This document shows, in pieces, positions 1 to 7,883 of a stretch of DNA of 64,000 nt. The position numbers and the translations under genes were made by a program. Under the pieces are notes generated by a model, which saw only the letters and a program-made list of their open reading frames with translations, searched no databases and was not told where the DNA came from. Positions within the stretch are counted from its first letter, which is position 1. The number at the start of each line of letters is the position of its first letter. Source of the stretch: an uncultured Oleispira sp. (GTDB taxonomy: Bacteria > Pseudomonadota > Gammaproteobacteria > Pseudomonadales > Oceanobacteraceae); contig CAJXUD010000001.1 of assembly GCA_913061415.1 (NCBI GenBank), forward strand, positions 62,001 through 126,000, in the 5' to 3' direction.

Positions 1-243
1 CCTAGATTTAATAAGCGTATAAATACAAAGTTTTTGCAGGTGGTTGGTTTACCCCTAGTCGCTTTTGATCGTGATGGTAATCGATTAGGTATGGGCGGTG
101 GATTCTACGATCGTAGTTTTGAATTTTGCCGGCAATCAAGCATCAAACCAAAACTATTTGGCTTGGCGCATCGTTGTCAGCAAGTGAATGAACTGCCATT
201 AGAAAGCTGGGATATTCAACTGGAAGGTATTATCTCTGTTTAG
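1..243 (+). CDS. ygfA: 5-formyltetrahydrofolate cyclo-ligase, C-terminal fragment
   Basis: The reading frame is open from the first base, so the gene begins upstream of the window and only the last 80 codons are present. The fragment contains LPLVAFDRDGNRLGMGGGFYDR, in which the glycine-rich GMGGGFYDR stretch is the C-terminal signature of the 5-FTHF cyclo-ligase family. These enzymes use ATP to convert 5-formyl-THF to 5,10-methenyl-THF in the cytoplasm. The stop codon at 241-243 overlaps the stop of a convergent small gene by 3 bp. In gammaproteobacteria this gene often follows the 6S RNA gene, which would lie outside the window. Confidence 0.9.
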   Translation, partial: PRFNKRINTKFLQVVGLPLVAFDRDGNRLGMGGGFYDRSFEFCRQSSIKPKLFGLAHRCQQVNELPLESWDIQLEGIISV

Positions 244-368
244 CGGATCAGGTTTTCGCTAACAATCATTCCGGTTTGAGCCACATCGGGTGCCATGAAC
301 CCTGTTAATAAAGCACCCAGCGCAACCAAGCATGCCAATAAGACTAAGGTATCCGGTTTACTGTTCAT
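240..368 (-). CDS. 42-residue single-pass membrane protein, unknown function
   Basis: A short gene that length filters would miss. It starts with ATG at 368, preceded by a strong GGGGA ribosome binding site 5-6 bases upstream, and ends with TAA at 240-242. The product begins MNSKPDTLVLLACLVALGAL: a short polar head, then a hydrophobic helix at about residues 7-25, then a polar tail ending SENLIR. The pattern suggests a small inner-membrane protein with one transmembrane helix. It is convergent with the cyclo-ligase gene, and their stop codons overlap. I do not recognise the family. The clean ribosome binding site and membrane-helix composition support a real gene, but no homologue was checked. 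Confidence 0.6.
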   Translation of the reverse strand: MNSKPDTLVLLACLVALGALLTGFMAPDVAQTGMIVSENLIR

Positions 369-663
369 TTTTTCCCCAATTAGACAGATCATCTATCTTT
401 CTGCTAATGCCAGCCAGATATTTTTTATTATTACGCATTCAAATATGACCTCACGATAAGATGAGATAAAGACGCGGAGTTAAGACTCTCGCTTTCTTCT
501 AAATTGCTTGAATGCTGGTATGGTATTAGACGCTTATTTTATTATTTTCATGCTGTCGTAATACTTAAGTGCCATTATCATTATTCCAAAAGCTTTTTCA
601 AGTCCCAATATAAGGATATAGCGACTGCCTCACACTTGGCAGGTACTCGTCGGTTAGGAAAAG
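369..663. other. intergenic region without a recognised gene
   Basis: About 295 bases between the small membrane protein gene and the 3' end of the SnoaL-like gene. No open frame with a ribosome binding site is visible. A weak hairpin (CTGCC at 625-629, GGCAG at 638-642) lies downstream of the SnoaL-like gene without a following T run. The upstream signals for the small gene should be here, but I see no convincing -35/-10 pair. Confidence 0.4.
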
Positions 664-1140
664 CTAGCGAGGATTAAGTTTCTCGATATCAATCGCCAAA
701 CTATTGCTCTCATGATTCATCTGGCGAATAAGCTCTGCAGTATCAAGCAGGGTATTTGAACTTAGAATGAGTCCTTTCTTGACCTCCCAGAAGGATACCG
801 CTGAAAACGTAACGACGTTAGCGCTAGGTTTGAATCCAAACATGGGTTTTACTAACGTGCCGCAAAAAGAAGATTGTGTAACAACTCGATTCCCTTCAGC
901 AATGATGTCTTCTCGCATCACCTCAAAGTCTTCCATCGAGTCTCGTATATTCTGCATCACCTTAGCAGCCATATCATATTCTAAAGGTTGGTTAAGCAAA
1001 CTCACATGATATTTAAAATCTCGACGAACCAGGTTTTTAGCCAGATTAAAACGACCTTGCTGCCAAGTCAGCGTAATGAACTGCTCAACTAATTTTTTAT
1101 TCTGTTCCAAGCTATTATTGTTTTCTATTGCTGTGGACAT
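664..1140 (-). CDS. SnoaL-like / NTF2-fold protein (ester cyclase family)
   Basis: A 158-residue cytoplasmic protein with the length and pattern of the SnoaL-like family. It has an N-terminal helix (LVEQFITLTWQQGRFNLAKN), a YHVS strand, a central M..I.....DFE.M...I.EG..VV.....GTL segment, and a C-terminal strand ending in TAELIRQM. Family members form a cone-shaped alpha+beta barrel. Some cyclise polyketides, but most bacterial copies have no known substrate. It starts with ATG at 1140 after a GGGG ribosome binding site. It lies 62 bp downstream of the LPP20 lipoprotein gene on the same strand and could be read with it. The family is reasonably clear; the function is unknown. Confidence 0.7.
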   Translation of the reverse strand: MSTAIENNNSLEQNKKLVEQFITLTWQQGRFNLAKNLVRRDFKYHVSLLNQPLEYDMAAKVMQNIRDSMEDFEVMREDIIAEGNRVVTQSSFCGTLVKPMFGFKPSANVVTFSAVSFWEVKKGLILSSNTLLDTAELIRQMNHESNSLAIDIEKLNPR

Positions 1141-1202
1141 AGAACTACCCCAAAGGTATGGAAGGTAAGAGCCTGTTTATAGCTCCCCTTAATATCAATC
1201 AT

Positions 1203-2252
1203 TTAATTAATACGATCAACTAACGCAGCCGCTAACTCTTGTGCCAGCAAATTCGCTACGTTTTTTTCTGCTTTTGCCTTAGCGAGATTAGCATAACCCG
1301 ATGCACCTTTCGCCTGCTTACTGAACGTGCTCAGTATGCGGTCATTGTCATCTTTAATCGTCACTCGGCTATCGGCAAAGACAAAGTGAGCGCCCTTTTT
1401 GACAACAGGTCTTAACGTGGCTGAGACTTGAATCATCAAATCATAGCGCCCCTGCTGGCTAATGCGCATCCCTTGCTCGGTCAATACTTCCATGACGCCT
1501 GCCGCAATCTCTTGCGCCCCCTCATCGGTCATACTGATTCGCACTTGTAACTGATTAAATAAATCGTAGATAGTACTGTGTATTGTTAGAAGCTCAGTAC
1601 TGAGTGCAGGCTTCTGGCGCTGGGTTCCGACTAAGGCCAGCTGGTCAGCTAGGCGATCTCGTTGAGCAAACAAGGATAAAGCAGGCAATACCGTTCTTAA
1701 TTGCTGCAAGGTCGTCCCTTTTCGAGGCTTCGCATCCAGAGCGACAACCTGTTCTTCGAGGTGTGCAATCTGTGCTCGTAATCGACTGGCTGCTTTCACT
1801 CGGTCTAATTCGGCTAAAGCATAGGCAAACTTGTGTTCAAAATAGGTATCCGTTACTTTCACTTCATCGAGTTCAACTGCAGGCACCTTACTGCGAACCG
1901 TATTTTGTACGGTACGTACCAGCTCGGTTTGCTTACCCGTTGCCGTTCGCTCTTCAACTCGATTGGTAAAGTCACTACTCACCGTTACGCGCAGCTGGCT
2001 CACTAGATTAACCCGCGCCGCTTCCCCGGCACGTCGCGCCGCATCCGCCTTATCACCCCATAAGTCGCTAGAACCCGTGCCATAAGCGAAGCCTGTTCGC
2101 TGTGGCGGGTTATTGACCCAGTCGGGTACTTCCAAAGAGGCTTGGTTATCGGCACGCCTAGTGTCTAAGGCCGTCTTAGTCGACGTTGCAGAACAAGCCG
2201 CGAGGCTAGAGACGATTATGACGCTGGTTAACAGCTTTAGTGACGATTTCAT
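1203..2252 (-). CDS. LPP20 family outer-membrane lipoprotein
   Basis: A 349-residue lipoprotein with a signal peptide ending in the lipobox LAAC at about residues 17-20, so the mature N-terminus is the lipidated Cys20. After a Ser/Thr linker comes PDWVNNPPQRTGFAYGTGSS, typical of LPP20 proteins, then a helical A-R-rich segment and a C-terminal domain with SRVTIKD and Q.A.G..GYANLA. Its ATG directly follows the lpoB stop codon with no gap, indicating translational coupling. COG3014, LpoB and LPP20 genes occur together in several gammaproteobacteria, so a role in the cell envelope near peptidoglycan synthesis is inferred. The biochemical function of LPP20 is not established. Confidence 0.8.
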   Translation of the reverse strand: MKSSLKLLTSVIIVSSLAACSATSTKTALDTRRADNQASLEVPDWVNNPPQRTGFAYGTGSSDLWGDKADAARRAGEAARVNLVSQLRVTVSSDFTNRVEERTATGKQTELVRTVQNTVRSKVPAVELDEVKVTDTYFEHKFAYALAELDRVKAASRLRAQIAHLEEQVVALDAKPRKGTTLQQLRTVLPALSLFAQRDRLADQLALVGTQRQKPALSTELLTIHSTIYDLFNQLQVRISMTDEGAQEIAAGVMEVLTEQGMRISQQGRYDLMIQVSATLRPVVKKGAHFVFADSRVTIKDDNDRILSTFSKQAKGASGYANLAKAKAEKNVANLLAQELAAALVDRIN

Positions 2253-2849
2253 TTAGAATCCAAAACCGCCTTTTTCTTGCAGCTTCTTAATTTTCTTTTG
2301 ACCATTCCAGACTTCACGGTTATTGGCCATATCAATCAATTTCATATCGACCTGGTAAAATGTAACGCGGTCGCCGCCTACTTGATCAACGATTGAATTC
2401 AAACTGCCAGAAAGTGCAAAATCAGCGGCTTGTTCTTGCCCCTGTTCTTTGCCTTTCGCGGCATTAAGCTCTTGATCTTGGCGCTCTGTACGAATCGCTT
2501 GGCGTTCTTCACCGCCGGCAACAAAGTCCGCTCGCCCAGAGCGAATGATGGAGCGTTTTATATCATTCACAAACGTATCAATCGCAACATGTTCGTGTGA
2601 TTTATTAGCAATTCGCTGAATAATAACCGTTGGGCGAGTACTGTTTTTCATTTCAAAATCACGTGCCCACGGAAAAGACAGCATATCGGTAATCATCTCT
2701 TCTGCGACTAGCTGTGAATCTTTATCATTCCAGCGATCTGATAATGCAATTTCCTGATCGTTATCGACGCGACTCACTCGAGTCCCCGCACACCCAACGA
2801 CTGCTACAGCAACTGTTGCGACTAATAATAATTTCATTGTCTTGATCAT
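2253..2849 (-). CDS. lpoB: penicillin-binding protein activator LpoB
   Basis: A 198-residue lipoprotein with signal peptide and lipobox VVGC at residues 17-20. The mature part shows the LpoB/YcfM core: WND.DS..VAEEMITDML, then PTVIIQRIANKSHEHV, then a GGEERQAIR segment and the C-terminal YQVDMKLIDMANNREVWNGQ strand pair. In E. coli, LpoB is an outer-membrane lipoprotein that reaches through the peptidoglycan and stimulates PBP1b. The ATG at 2849 has an AAGGA ribosome binding site 8 bases upstream. It is the middle gene of a three-lipoprotein operon. Assignment to the family is firm; the partner PBP is inferred. Confidence 0.88.
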   Translation of the reverse strand: MIKTMKLLLVATVAVAVVGCAGTRVSRVDNDQEIALSDRWNDKDSQLVAEEMITDMLSFPWARDFEMKNSTRPTVIIQRIANKSHEHVAIDTFVNDIKRSIIRSGRADFVAGGEERQAIRTERQDQELNAAKGKEQGQEQAADFALSGSLNSIVDQVGGDRVTFYQVDMKLIDMANNREVWNGQKKIKKLQEKGGFGF

Positions 2850-2902
2850 GAATATTTCCTTTTAGCTCTTAATTAAATACTAACTGCCGTTACGTTAAAT
2901 TA

Positions 2903-4639
2903 TTACTCAGTTAAAGCAAATGCCTTTCTTGCTTTATTTCCTGTCTGACCTTCTGCCGCCGCGCTTTGTTTGGGCATCGATCTAACTCCGACCACCTGAA
3001 TTTCACTTTCTTGCAAGATAATACGCTGTTTTTGGGTGATAAAAGGTTTTCCCCTATTCACCTCGGAGTTTATTTCGATGTCATAGCTGCCCGCATCTAA
3101 CGGAATGCGGGTAATCCGCACTTCATAGGGTAGCATCAACCAATTCCGTGTTTCTGCCGCATCGGATAGCTGACTAGCAACCTTGCCGACTGCCGCTAAA
3201 AAACCACCCAATTGACCCCCTGCGAGTTCTGCCGCTTTTTGCGTCGTTAACGCTTTAAAAATGCCTCGAGATAATGCGAGTCTGATGTCGTTGTTGGCAT
3301 TTAAAAGCTGCTCATTCAGCCCCATTGCTGCAGGATTAGCCGCAGGTTCCATGGCATATTGTTCGCCCGCAACTCTCACAAAAGAGCTTCCTGGCTTATC
3401 TTTAAGTGGTGAGTAATAAGGAACGGTTATTCGCAGCCCTGTGCCGATGGCTTCGACAAAACCCAGCTCTGACGCTAGATTCCATGCTCCGGCGAGATAA
3501 ATTGTTTTTTGAAAATCATTTAAGATGAAGTTCATGAAATCATTATTTCTATAATGCACCATTAAGTTCGCTAAACTTTTATCGGCATAGACCAAATAAA
3601 ACCACGCTAACTTTTCTCGCTGGCTTTTAACCGAGCTAAAATAAGGTCTTAAGATTAATGAACGGTTACCCGCATCCGCACTGAGCAGTACATTCATTTC
3701 TTTGCGCTGCGGCACGATTCCGACATGCTCAATCACTACTAGCTGAGCTCCATCATCGTATTCTTTAAGCTGTTTGCGCTGTGTCGTAGAAAGTTTCTTT
3801 TTTGCGAGTCTTGGCCACTCACTCTCATAGCCTCCGGCCTTTCTCATCATTCGCACTGTATCAAACCATGCCTGAGTCGTCATGCCTGTGCCTAATTCAA
3901 ATTGCTTGGCATAGCCTTGTTCATAAGAGGTCGCCGATTTTTGATAACTAATGCGAGCGTTATCATATTCACCATTGGCTTCATAAGTAATACCCGTCAA
4001 ATAATGCGCCATCGCATCATCACGATATTCAAGTTTACCGGTATCGATTAGGTTACCTTGCAGACGGCTGAAGACATTCAGTATCTGAGAAAATACCTGC
4101 TCATCTTCATTTCTCTTCTCTGCATAGGTTCCTTTACTAGAATTAAGAACATTAAGGCGAATGCCCAAGCGGCGGGATTCAATGCGAGCATTCTCTATGG
4201 CATCTAAACGAGCATTGTTTGTCGTTGCGGCATTACTCAACGCCATGTAATTCAAGGTTTTATAATAGTTAATAAATACCTTTTCAAAGTCTGCCCCCGC
4301 ATAATCGCCATTGCGAGGATTGGTCATGAAGGCCGTGAAAGTATTACTTAAGCTACTCACTTCGAGATCTTCTGCGATTCTTTCAGCTTTATCTAGTAGA
4401 TTATTACTTTCAAGGTACTGCCCTTGCAGATGTTTTAATACGGCCAACTCCATATGATAAAGAAGACGATCAACACCCGTAGGGGTTAAGGCAGTAGCCA
4501 TATTTTGTTCAGCTTCGAGGTATTGCCCTTTTTGCGCAGACTGCAGGGCTTTATCAACGCCACTGCCGTATGTCGCACAGCCAGATAGCTGCATAACCAA
4601 TACACAAAAAAATAAAACCCTAACCTGGATGTGCTTCAT
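2903..4639 (-). CDS. COG3014 family lipoprotein with TPR-like repeats
   Basis: A large lipoprotein of about 578 residues. I place the start at ATG 4639, because the product then opens with MKHIQVRVLFFCVLVMQLSGC, a compact signal peptide with lipobox LSGC. A TTG start at 4660 would add seven residues before it. The N-terminal half has alternating helices typical of TPR-like folds (ALQSAQKGQYLEAEQNMATA, AMAHYLTGITYEANGEYDNA). The C-terminal half is beta-rich with LPYEVRITRIPLDAGSYDIEI. First gene of the operon with lpoB and the LPP20 gene, 53 bp before lpoB. The family is conserved next to lpoB in many gammaproteobacteria, but its function is unknown. Confidence 0.78.
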   Translation of the reverse strand: MKHIQVRVLFFCVLVMQLSGCATYGSGVDKALQSAQKGQYLEAEQNMATALTPTGVDRLLYHMELAVLKHLQGQYLESNNLLDKAERIAEDLEVSSLSNTFTAFMTNPRNGDYAGADFEKVFINYYKTLNYMALSNAATTNNARLDAIENARIESRRLGIRLNVLNSSKGTYAEKRNEDEQVFSQILNVFSRLQGNLIDTGKLEYRDDAMAHYLTGITYEANGEYDNARISYQKSATSYEQGYAKQFELGTGMTTQAWFDTVRMMRKAGGYESEWPRLAKKKLSTTQRKQLKEYDDGAQLVVIEHVGIVPQRKEMNVLLSADAGNRSLILRPYFSSVKSQREKLAWFYLVYADKSLANLMVHYRNNDFMNFILNDFQKTIYLAGAWNLASELGFVEAIGTGLRITVPYYSPLKDKPGSSFVRVAGEQYAMEPAANPAAMGLNEQLLNANNDIRLALSRGIFKALTTQKAAELAGGQLGGFLAAVGKVASQLSDAAETRNWLMLPYEVRITRIPLDAGSYDIEINSEVNRGKPFITQKQRIILQESEIQVVGVRSMPKQSAAAEGQTGNKARKAFALTE

Positions 4640-4758
4640 GCCGTATTTGTAATTTCCCAATTATTTGTTGCTAAACCCAAATGGTGCCGGAACACGCTCT
4701 TGAATCTACTTTCTCATTTTGACATGAGTAACGCTTGGCGCTCATCACGCCCTGTATT

Positions 4759-4833
4759 TATAAACCTAGTATTTGTAAATCTAGAACTTATAAACCTAGA
4801 ATTTATAAACCTAGAAGTTATAAACTTAGTATT
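4759..4833. repeat. five tandem copies of a 15-bp unit
   Basis: Units at 4759, 4774, 4789, 4804 and 4819, each exactly 15 bp, with consensus TATAAACCTAGAATT (unit 2 diverges most: TGTAAATCTAGAACT). Each unit contains CTAG or TTAG at the same place. The array lies between two minus-strand genes. Its last unit touches the TAA stop codon of the hydrolase gene (4832-4834), so it forms the start of that gene's 3' untranslated region. The open frame it creates on the plus strand is a by-product of a period divisible by three. Confidence 0.9.
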
Positions 4834-5821
4834 AGCCGTTAATTTCTTGTTGCAACCATTGATAAATCTGCTGACGCTTAGTGATTTCTTCATTCACAAC
4901 ATGATGTCGCCCACCTTCAACCATCAATAGATTTCTCTGGGGAAATTTCTCTAATAGCAATGGCATGTTGTATTGCCAATGAACCGTTTCATCCTGATCA
5001 CCTTGCACTATGTTGATCGCGAGGTCCGTTGATTCGCTCGCTTCAATCATAGTCACCCATTTTTTTAAGGCGCTCACCCACAGAACCGACAGGGCTAAAG
5101 GCTGCAAAGGATCCTTTTCAGCAATAAATCGCAAGAATTCAATATCATTCGAGTTGATCGCAAAAGTACGCTTAATTTGCTTAACGAACGGGCTGAGTAG
5201 TGTATGAAGAATTTTGGCACTTGCCCAACTGCATGGCCGCACCAAAGGCGCTAACAAGTTGATGCTGGCAAAAGGTGAATTCTGTTGCTGAATATTTCGG
5301 GTCAGCACATAGTTGATAATAATCGCCCCACCGGTACTTTGGCCAAAGACGTGCAATGGCTGACTTTCGGTAGCGGTATGGTTTTGCAATAACTGGGTTT
5401 GCGCCATCGCTTCACAAAATACTTGGTCATATTCAGCAAAATCGGTAATTGCGGCGCGGTCTCCAGTGGATAAGCCATGCCCAGGCAAGTCAAAGGCAAA
5501 GACATTCCAACCTTGCTGCAGACAAAACTCGATCAAGCTGCCATAAATACCCACATGGTCGTAGTAGCCATGCATAATGATCGCTGTGCCTTTGGCCGTA
5601 CGTTTAACATTGTCATGGAAAAAAGCCTGCCCTGCCAGCTGATAACCTGCAGCAGAAAAAGAGCCGATGTGATGCTTAATGCCGTCATAGCGCTCTGAGA
5701 AATCGATATTGTAATAATGAAGATAACGCTTTTGAGCGGGAGATATTTCAGGCAAGCACTGCCAATCAAGCGGCTTTAACGCATGCTGTAATTCGGCTGA
5801 ATCCCAATTAATTTCTTTCAA
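4832..5821 (-). CDS. alpha/beta hydrolase, monoacylglycerol lipase / lysophospholipase type
   Basis: A 329-residue serine hydrolase of the S33/Hydrolase_4 group. Visible elements are the oxyanion segment IIMHGYYDHVG, the GHGLSTG loop, the nucleophile elbow GQSTG, an acid residue in VQGDQDETV, and the catalytic histidine in GGRHHVVNE. The arrangement matches monoacylglycerol lipases and PldB-like lysophospholipases; the natural substrate is not determined. The start is TTG at 5821, because the next methionine lies inside the core fold at the MHGYYDH strand and a preceding ATG is closed at once by TGA. There is no signal peptide, so the protein is probably cytoplasmic or membrane-associated. 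The 3' end abuts a 15-bp tandem repeat. Confidence 0.82.
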   Translation of the reverse strand: MKEINWDSAELQHALKPLDWQCLPEISPAQKRYLHYYNIDFSERYDGIKHHIGSFSAAGYQLAGQAFFHDNVKRTAKGTAIIMHGYYDHVGIYGSLIEFCLQQGWNVFAFDLPGHGLSTGDRAAITDFAEYDQVFCEAMAQTQLLQNHTATESQPLHVFGQSTGGAIIINYVLTRNIQQQNSPFASINLLAPLVRPCSWASAKILHTLLSPFVKQIKRTFAINSNDIEFLRFIAEKDPLQPLALSVLWVSALKKWVTMIEASESTDLAINIVQGDQDETVHWQYNMPLLLEKFPQRNLLMVEGGRHHVVNEEITKRQQIYQWLQQEING

Positions 5822-5950
5822 GGGTCACATCTCTTCGTGAAATTTTAATCTGCCTTAAGAGTAGCAAGTCTCGGTCAAGATTACAGCGGGGACGAAGCGA
5901 CTTTAGGCTTTTTCTACAATTTATATCTGTGTGATTAAACGATGGCAAAA

Positions 5951-5988
5951 AAAAACCGCTACTTGTTGCCAAGTAGCGGTTTTTCTTA
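5951..5988 (-). terminator. intrinsic terminator of glnA (bidirectional form)
   Basis: A perfect 15-bp stem (5951-5965 with 5970-5984) around the loop TTGC, with core ACCGCTACTTG / CAAGTAGCGGT. An A run at 5947-5955 supplies the U tract for the minus-strand glnA transcript, and TTTTT follows on the plus strand. It begins about 35 bp after the glnA stop codon. Confidence 0.92.
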
Positions 5989-6019
5989 CTCTTTAGTAAA
6001 AGGCTTGTGGGCCTAAAAC

Positions 6020-7426
6020 TTATAGAGAGTAGTACATGTCAAATTCTACTGGGTGAGTAGTTTGCTCAAGACGGTAAACATCTTCCATCGCTAATTCGAT
6101 GTAAGCTTCGATCATGTCTTCAGTGAAAACACCACCTTGCGTCAAGAAATCCATGTCTTCTTTCAGACAATCGATCGCTTCACGTAAGCTTCCAGCAACT
6201 TGTGGAATTGCAGCAGCTTCTTCAGCTGGCAAGTCATACAAATCTTTATCAGCTGCATCGCCAGGGTGAATCTTGTTTTTGATACCGTCGATACCGGCCA
6301 TCAACATAGCAGCGAATGCTAGGTATGGGTTAGCCATTGGATCAGGGAAACGAGCTTCAATACGCTTGCCTTTTGGAGACGCAACATAAGGAATACGAAT
6401 AGAGGCAGAACGGTTACGTGCAGAGTACGCAAGCATTACTGGTGCTTCAAAACCTGGAATCAAACGCTTGTAAGAGTTTGTTGAAGGGTTAGTGAAAGCG
6501 TTCAATGCTTTAGCGTGCTTGATGATACCGCCGATGTAGAAAAGAGCCATTTCGCTCAATCCTGCATAGCTATCGCCCGCAAATTGGTTTTCGCCGTCTT
6601 TCCAGAAAGACTGGTGAACGTGCATACCAGAACCGTTATCACCAATAATTGGCTTAGGCATGAAAGTAGCAGTTTTGCCATATGCAGCCGCAACGTTATG
6701 AACAACGTACTTGTACATCTGAACTTCATCAGCTTTCTTAACCAAAGTGTTAAATTTAACACCGATTTCGTTTTGGTTAGCCGTTGCTACTTCGTGGTGA
6801 TGTACTTCAACATCAAGACCAATAGACATCATTAGGTTACACATAGCAGCACGCATGTCATGCGAGCTATCTACTGGAGGAACTGGGAAGTAACCACCTT
6901 TAACGGTAGGACGGTGACCCATGTTGCCGCCGTCGATTTTAGCACTACTATTCCATGCAGCTTCTTCAGAGTTGATTTTATAGAAGTTGCCAGACATGTC
7001 TGAGCCCCAACGAATATCATCAAATACGAAGAATTCTGGTTCTGGACCGAAGAACGCTGTATCACCCAAACCAGTTGTTTGTAAGAAGGCTTCAGCACGC
7101 TTAGCAACAGAACGTGGATCGCGGTCATAACCCTGCATAGTAGCAGGCTCAATGATGTCGCAACGCAAGATCAAAGTAGAATCTTCAGTGAACGGGTCAA
7201 GGAAAGATGTAGAATCATCTGGAAGAAGGATCATGTCTGATTCGTTAATGCCTTTCCAGCCAGAAATTGAAGAGCCATCAAACATTTGGCCTACTTCAAA
7301 AAATTCTTCGTCAACATAGCTAGAAGGAATAGAAACGTGATGCTCTTTACCTTTTGTATCGGTGAAACGTAAGTCAACCCACTTAACGTCGTTCTCTTTG
7401 ATCAAGTTCAAAGTATTTACAGACAT
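6020..7426 (-). CDS. glnA: glutamine synthetase type I
   Basis: A 468-residue protein (family about 469). It ligates ammonia to glutamate with ATP and is the main ammonia assimilation enzyme, acting as a cytoplasmic dodecamer. Recognised elements: DGSSI near the N-terminus, [11 protein letters not shown], the [10 protein letters not shown] substrate and metal loop, NRSASIRIP, and [17 protein letters not shown]. The adenylylation site is Tyr397 in DLYDLP, the same number as in E. coli, so control by GlnE adenylylation is expected. The ATG at 7426 has a GGAGA site six bases upstream; an upstream in-frame extension has no comparable site. Transcription probably starts at the sigma-54 promoter at 7501-7519, with NtrC-like sites further upstream. 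Confidence 0.97.
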   Translation of the reverse strand: MSVNTLNLIKENDVKWVDLRFTDTKGKEHHVSIPSSYVDEEFFEVGQMFDGSSISGWKGINESDMILLPDDSTSFLDPFTEDSTLILRCDIIEPATMQGYDRDPRSVAKRAEAFLQTTGLGDTAFFGPEPEFFVFDDIRWGSDMSGNFYKINSEEAAWNSSAKIDGGNMGHRPTVKGGYFPVPPVDSSHDMRAAMCNLMMSIGLDVEVHHHEVATANQNEIGVKFNTLVKKADEVQMYKYVVHNVAAAYGKTATFMPKPIIGDNGSGMHVHQSFWKDGENQFAGDSYAGLSEMALFYIGGIIKHAKALNAFTNPSTNSYKRLIPGFEAPVMLAYSARNRSASIRIPYVASPKGKRIEARFPDPMANPYLAFAAMLMAGIDGIKNKIHPGDAADKDLYDLPAEEAAAIPQVAGSLREAIDCLKEDMDFLTQGGVFTEDMIEAYIELAMEDVYRLEQTTHPVEFDMYYSL

Positions 7427-7500
7427 CTTTAGTCTCCAGATGTTTTTTTGTCTAATCAGTGGTCCACACAATTGGGGCCACCACCAAGTTTAGTATTCAA

Positions 7501-7519
7501 ATAGCAACTACTGTGCCAT
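7501..7519 (-). promoter_or_regulatory. sigma-54 (RpoN) promoter of glnA
   Basis: On the minus strand the sequence reads TGGCAC-AGTAG-TTGCTA, a full match to the -24/-12 consensus TGGCAC-N5-TTGCW with the required 10-base gap between the GG and GC pairs. The predicted start point is near 7492, about 66 bases before the glnA ATG. This is the expected arrangement for a nitrogen-regulated glnA gene. Confidence 0.88.
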
Positions 7520-7582
7520 CTGATAAAACCACCACTAGGTCGAGAGTTTAAAGGCTTGAGCCGAGCACAATCGACAAATAAC

Positions 7583-7597
7583 GCACCATAATAGCGC
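7583..7597. promoter_or_regulatory. NtrC-like binding site, promoter-proximal
   Basis: GCACCATAATAGCGC: one perfect GCACC half-site, an ATAAT core and a degenerate second half. Its centre is about 98 bases upstream of the predicted glnA start and exactly 30 bases from the centre of the second site, three helical turns, as expected for paired enhancer dimers. Confidence 0.55.
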
Positions 7598-7612
7598 GTT
7601 AAAAATAATTTA

Positions 7613-7627
7613 GAGCCATAATGGTGC
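7613..7627. promoter_or_regulatory. NtrC-like binding site, promoter-distal
   Basis: GAGCCATAATGGTGC, or GCACCATTATGGCTC on the other strand: a perfect GCACC half-site and a partial second half. It is centred near -128 relative to the predicted glnA start. With the site at 7583-7597 it forms an enhancer-like pair comparable in spacing to the glnA enhancers of enteric bacteria. Confidence 0.6.
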
Positions 7628-7707
7628 ACAGCTGCGTATATAAGTGAAACACACCGTGGATTGCCTCATTATAGGTTCATCTATGCCCCAAGATAAAACT
7701 TTATTAG

Positions 7708-7734
7708 CACAAAAAGGGGGCTTTTGTGTTTTTT
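7708..7734 (+). terminator. terminator-like hairpin in the glnA-typA gap
   Basis: On the plus strand CACAAAAAG (7708-7716) pairs with CTTTTGTG (7721-7728) around a GGGG loop, with one bulged A. Six T residues follow at 7729-7734. This is the form of an intrinsic terminator, yet the flanking genes diverge and no plus-strand gene lies upstream of it. It may end a short unannotated transcript. A palindrome TTTTGTACAAAA follows at 7741-7752. Confidence 0.5.
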
Positions 7735-7776
7735 ACACCCTTTTGTACAAAAAACATCCAACTTCCTTTATTTTTA

Positions 7777-7806
7777 TCTACATTCTATCCCTACCTAATG
7801 TATAAT
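7777..7806 (+). promoter_or_regulatory. sigma-70 promoter of typA
   Basis: A perfect -10 element TATAAT at 7801-7806 with a weak -35 TCTACA (4 of 6 matches) at 7777-7782, spacer 18. The predicted start is near 7813, giving a leader of about 70 bases before the GTG start of typA. Confidence 0.65.
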
Positions 7807-7883
7807 CGCCGCCTTTTATAGCCAAGCCTACCCAGCGAGCATTTTTGCTTAGCCTGTCGGGCCATAACTCAGGGTCCCTAATT

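Noticed and set aside
4631-4930. Plus-strand frame with repeated INLEF units across the 15-bp array
   Set aside because: Produced by the tandem repeat; it overlaps two minus-strand genes and has no ribosome binding site.
7623-7640. Plus-strand sigma-54 promoter overlapping the distal NtrC-like site
   Set aside because: TGGTGC is followed by TGCG at a spacing one base off the strict GG-N10-GC rule, so the match is not acceptable.
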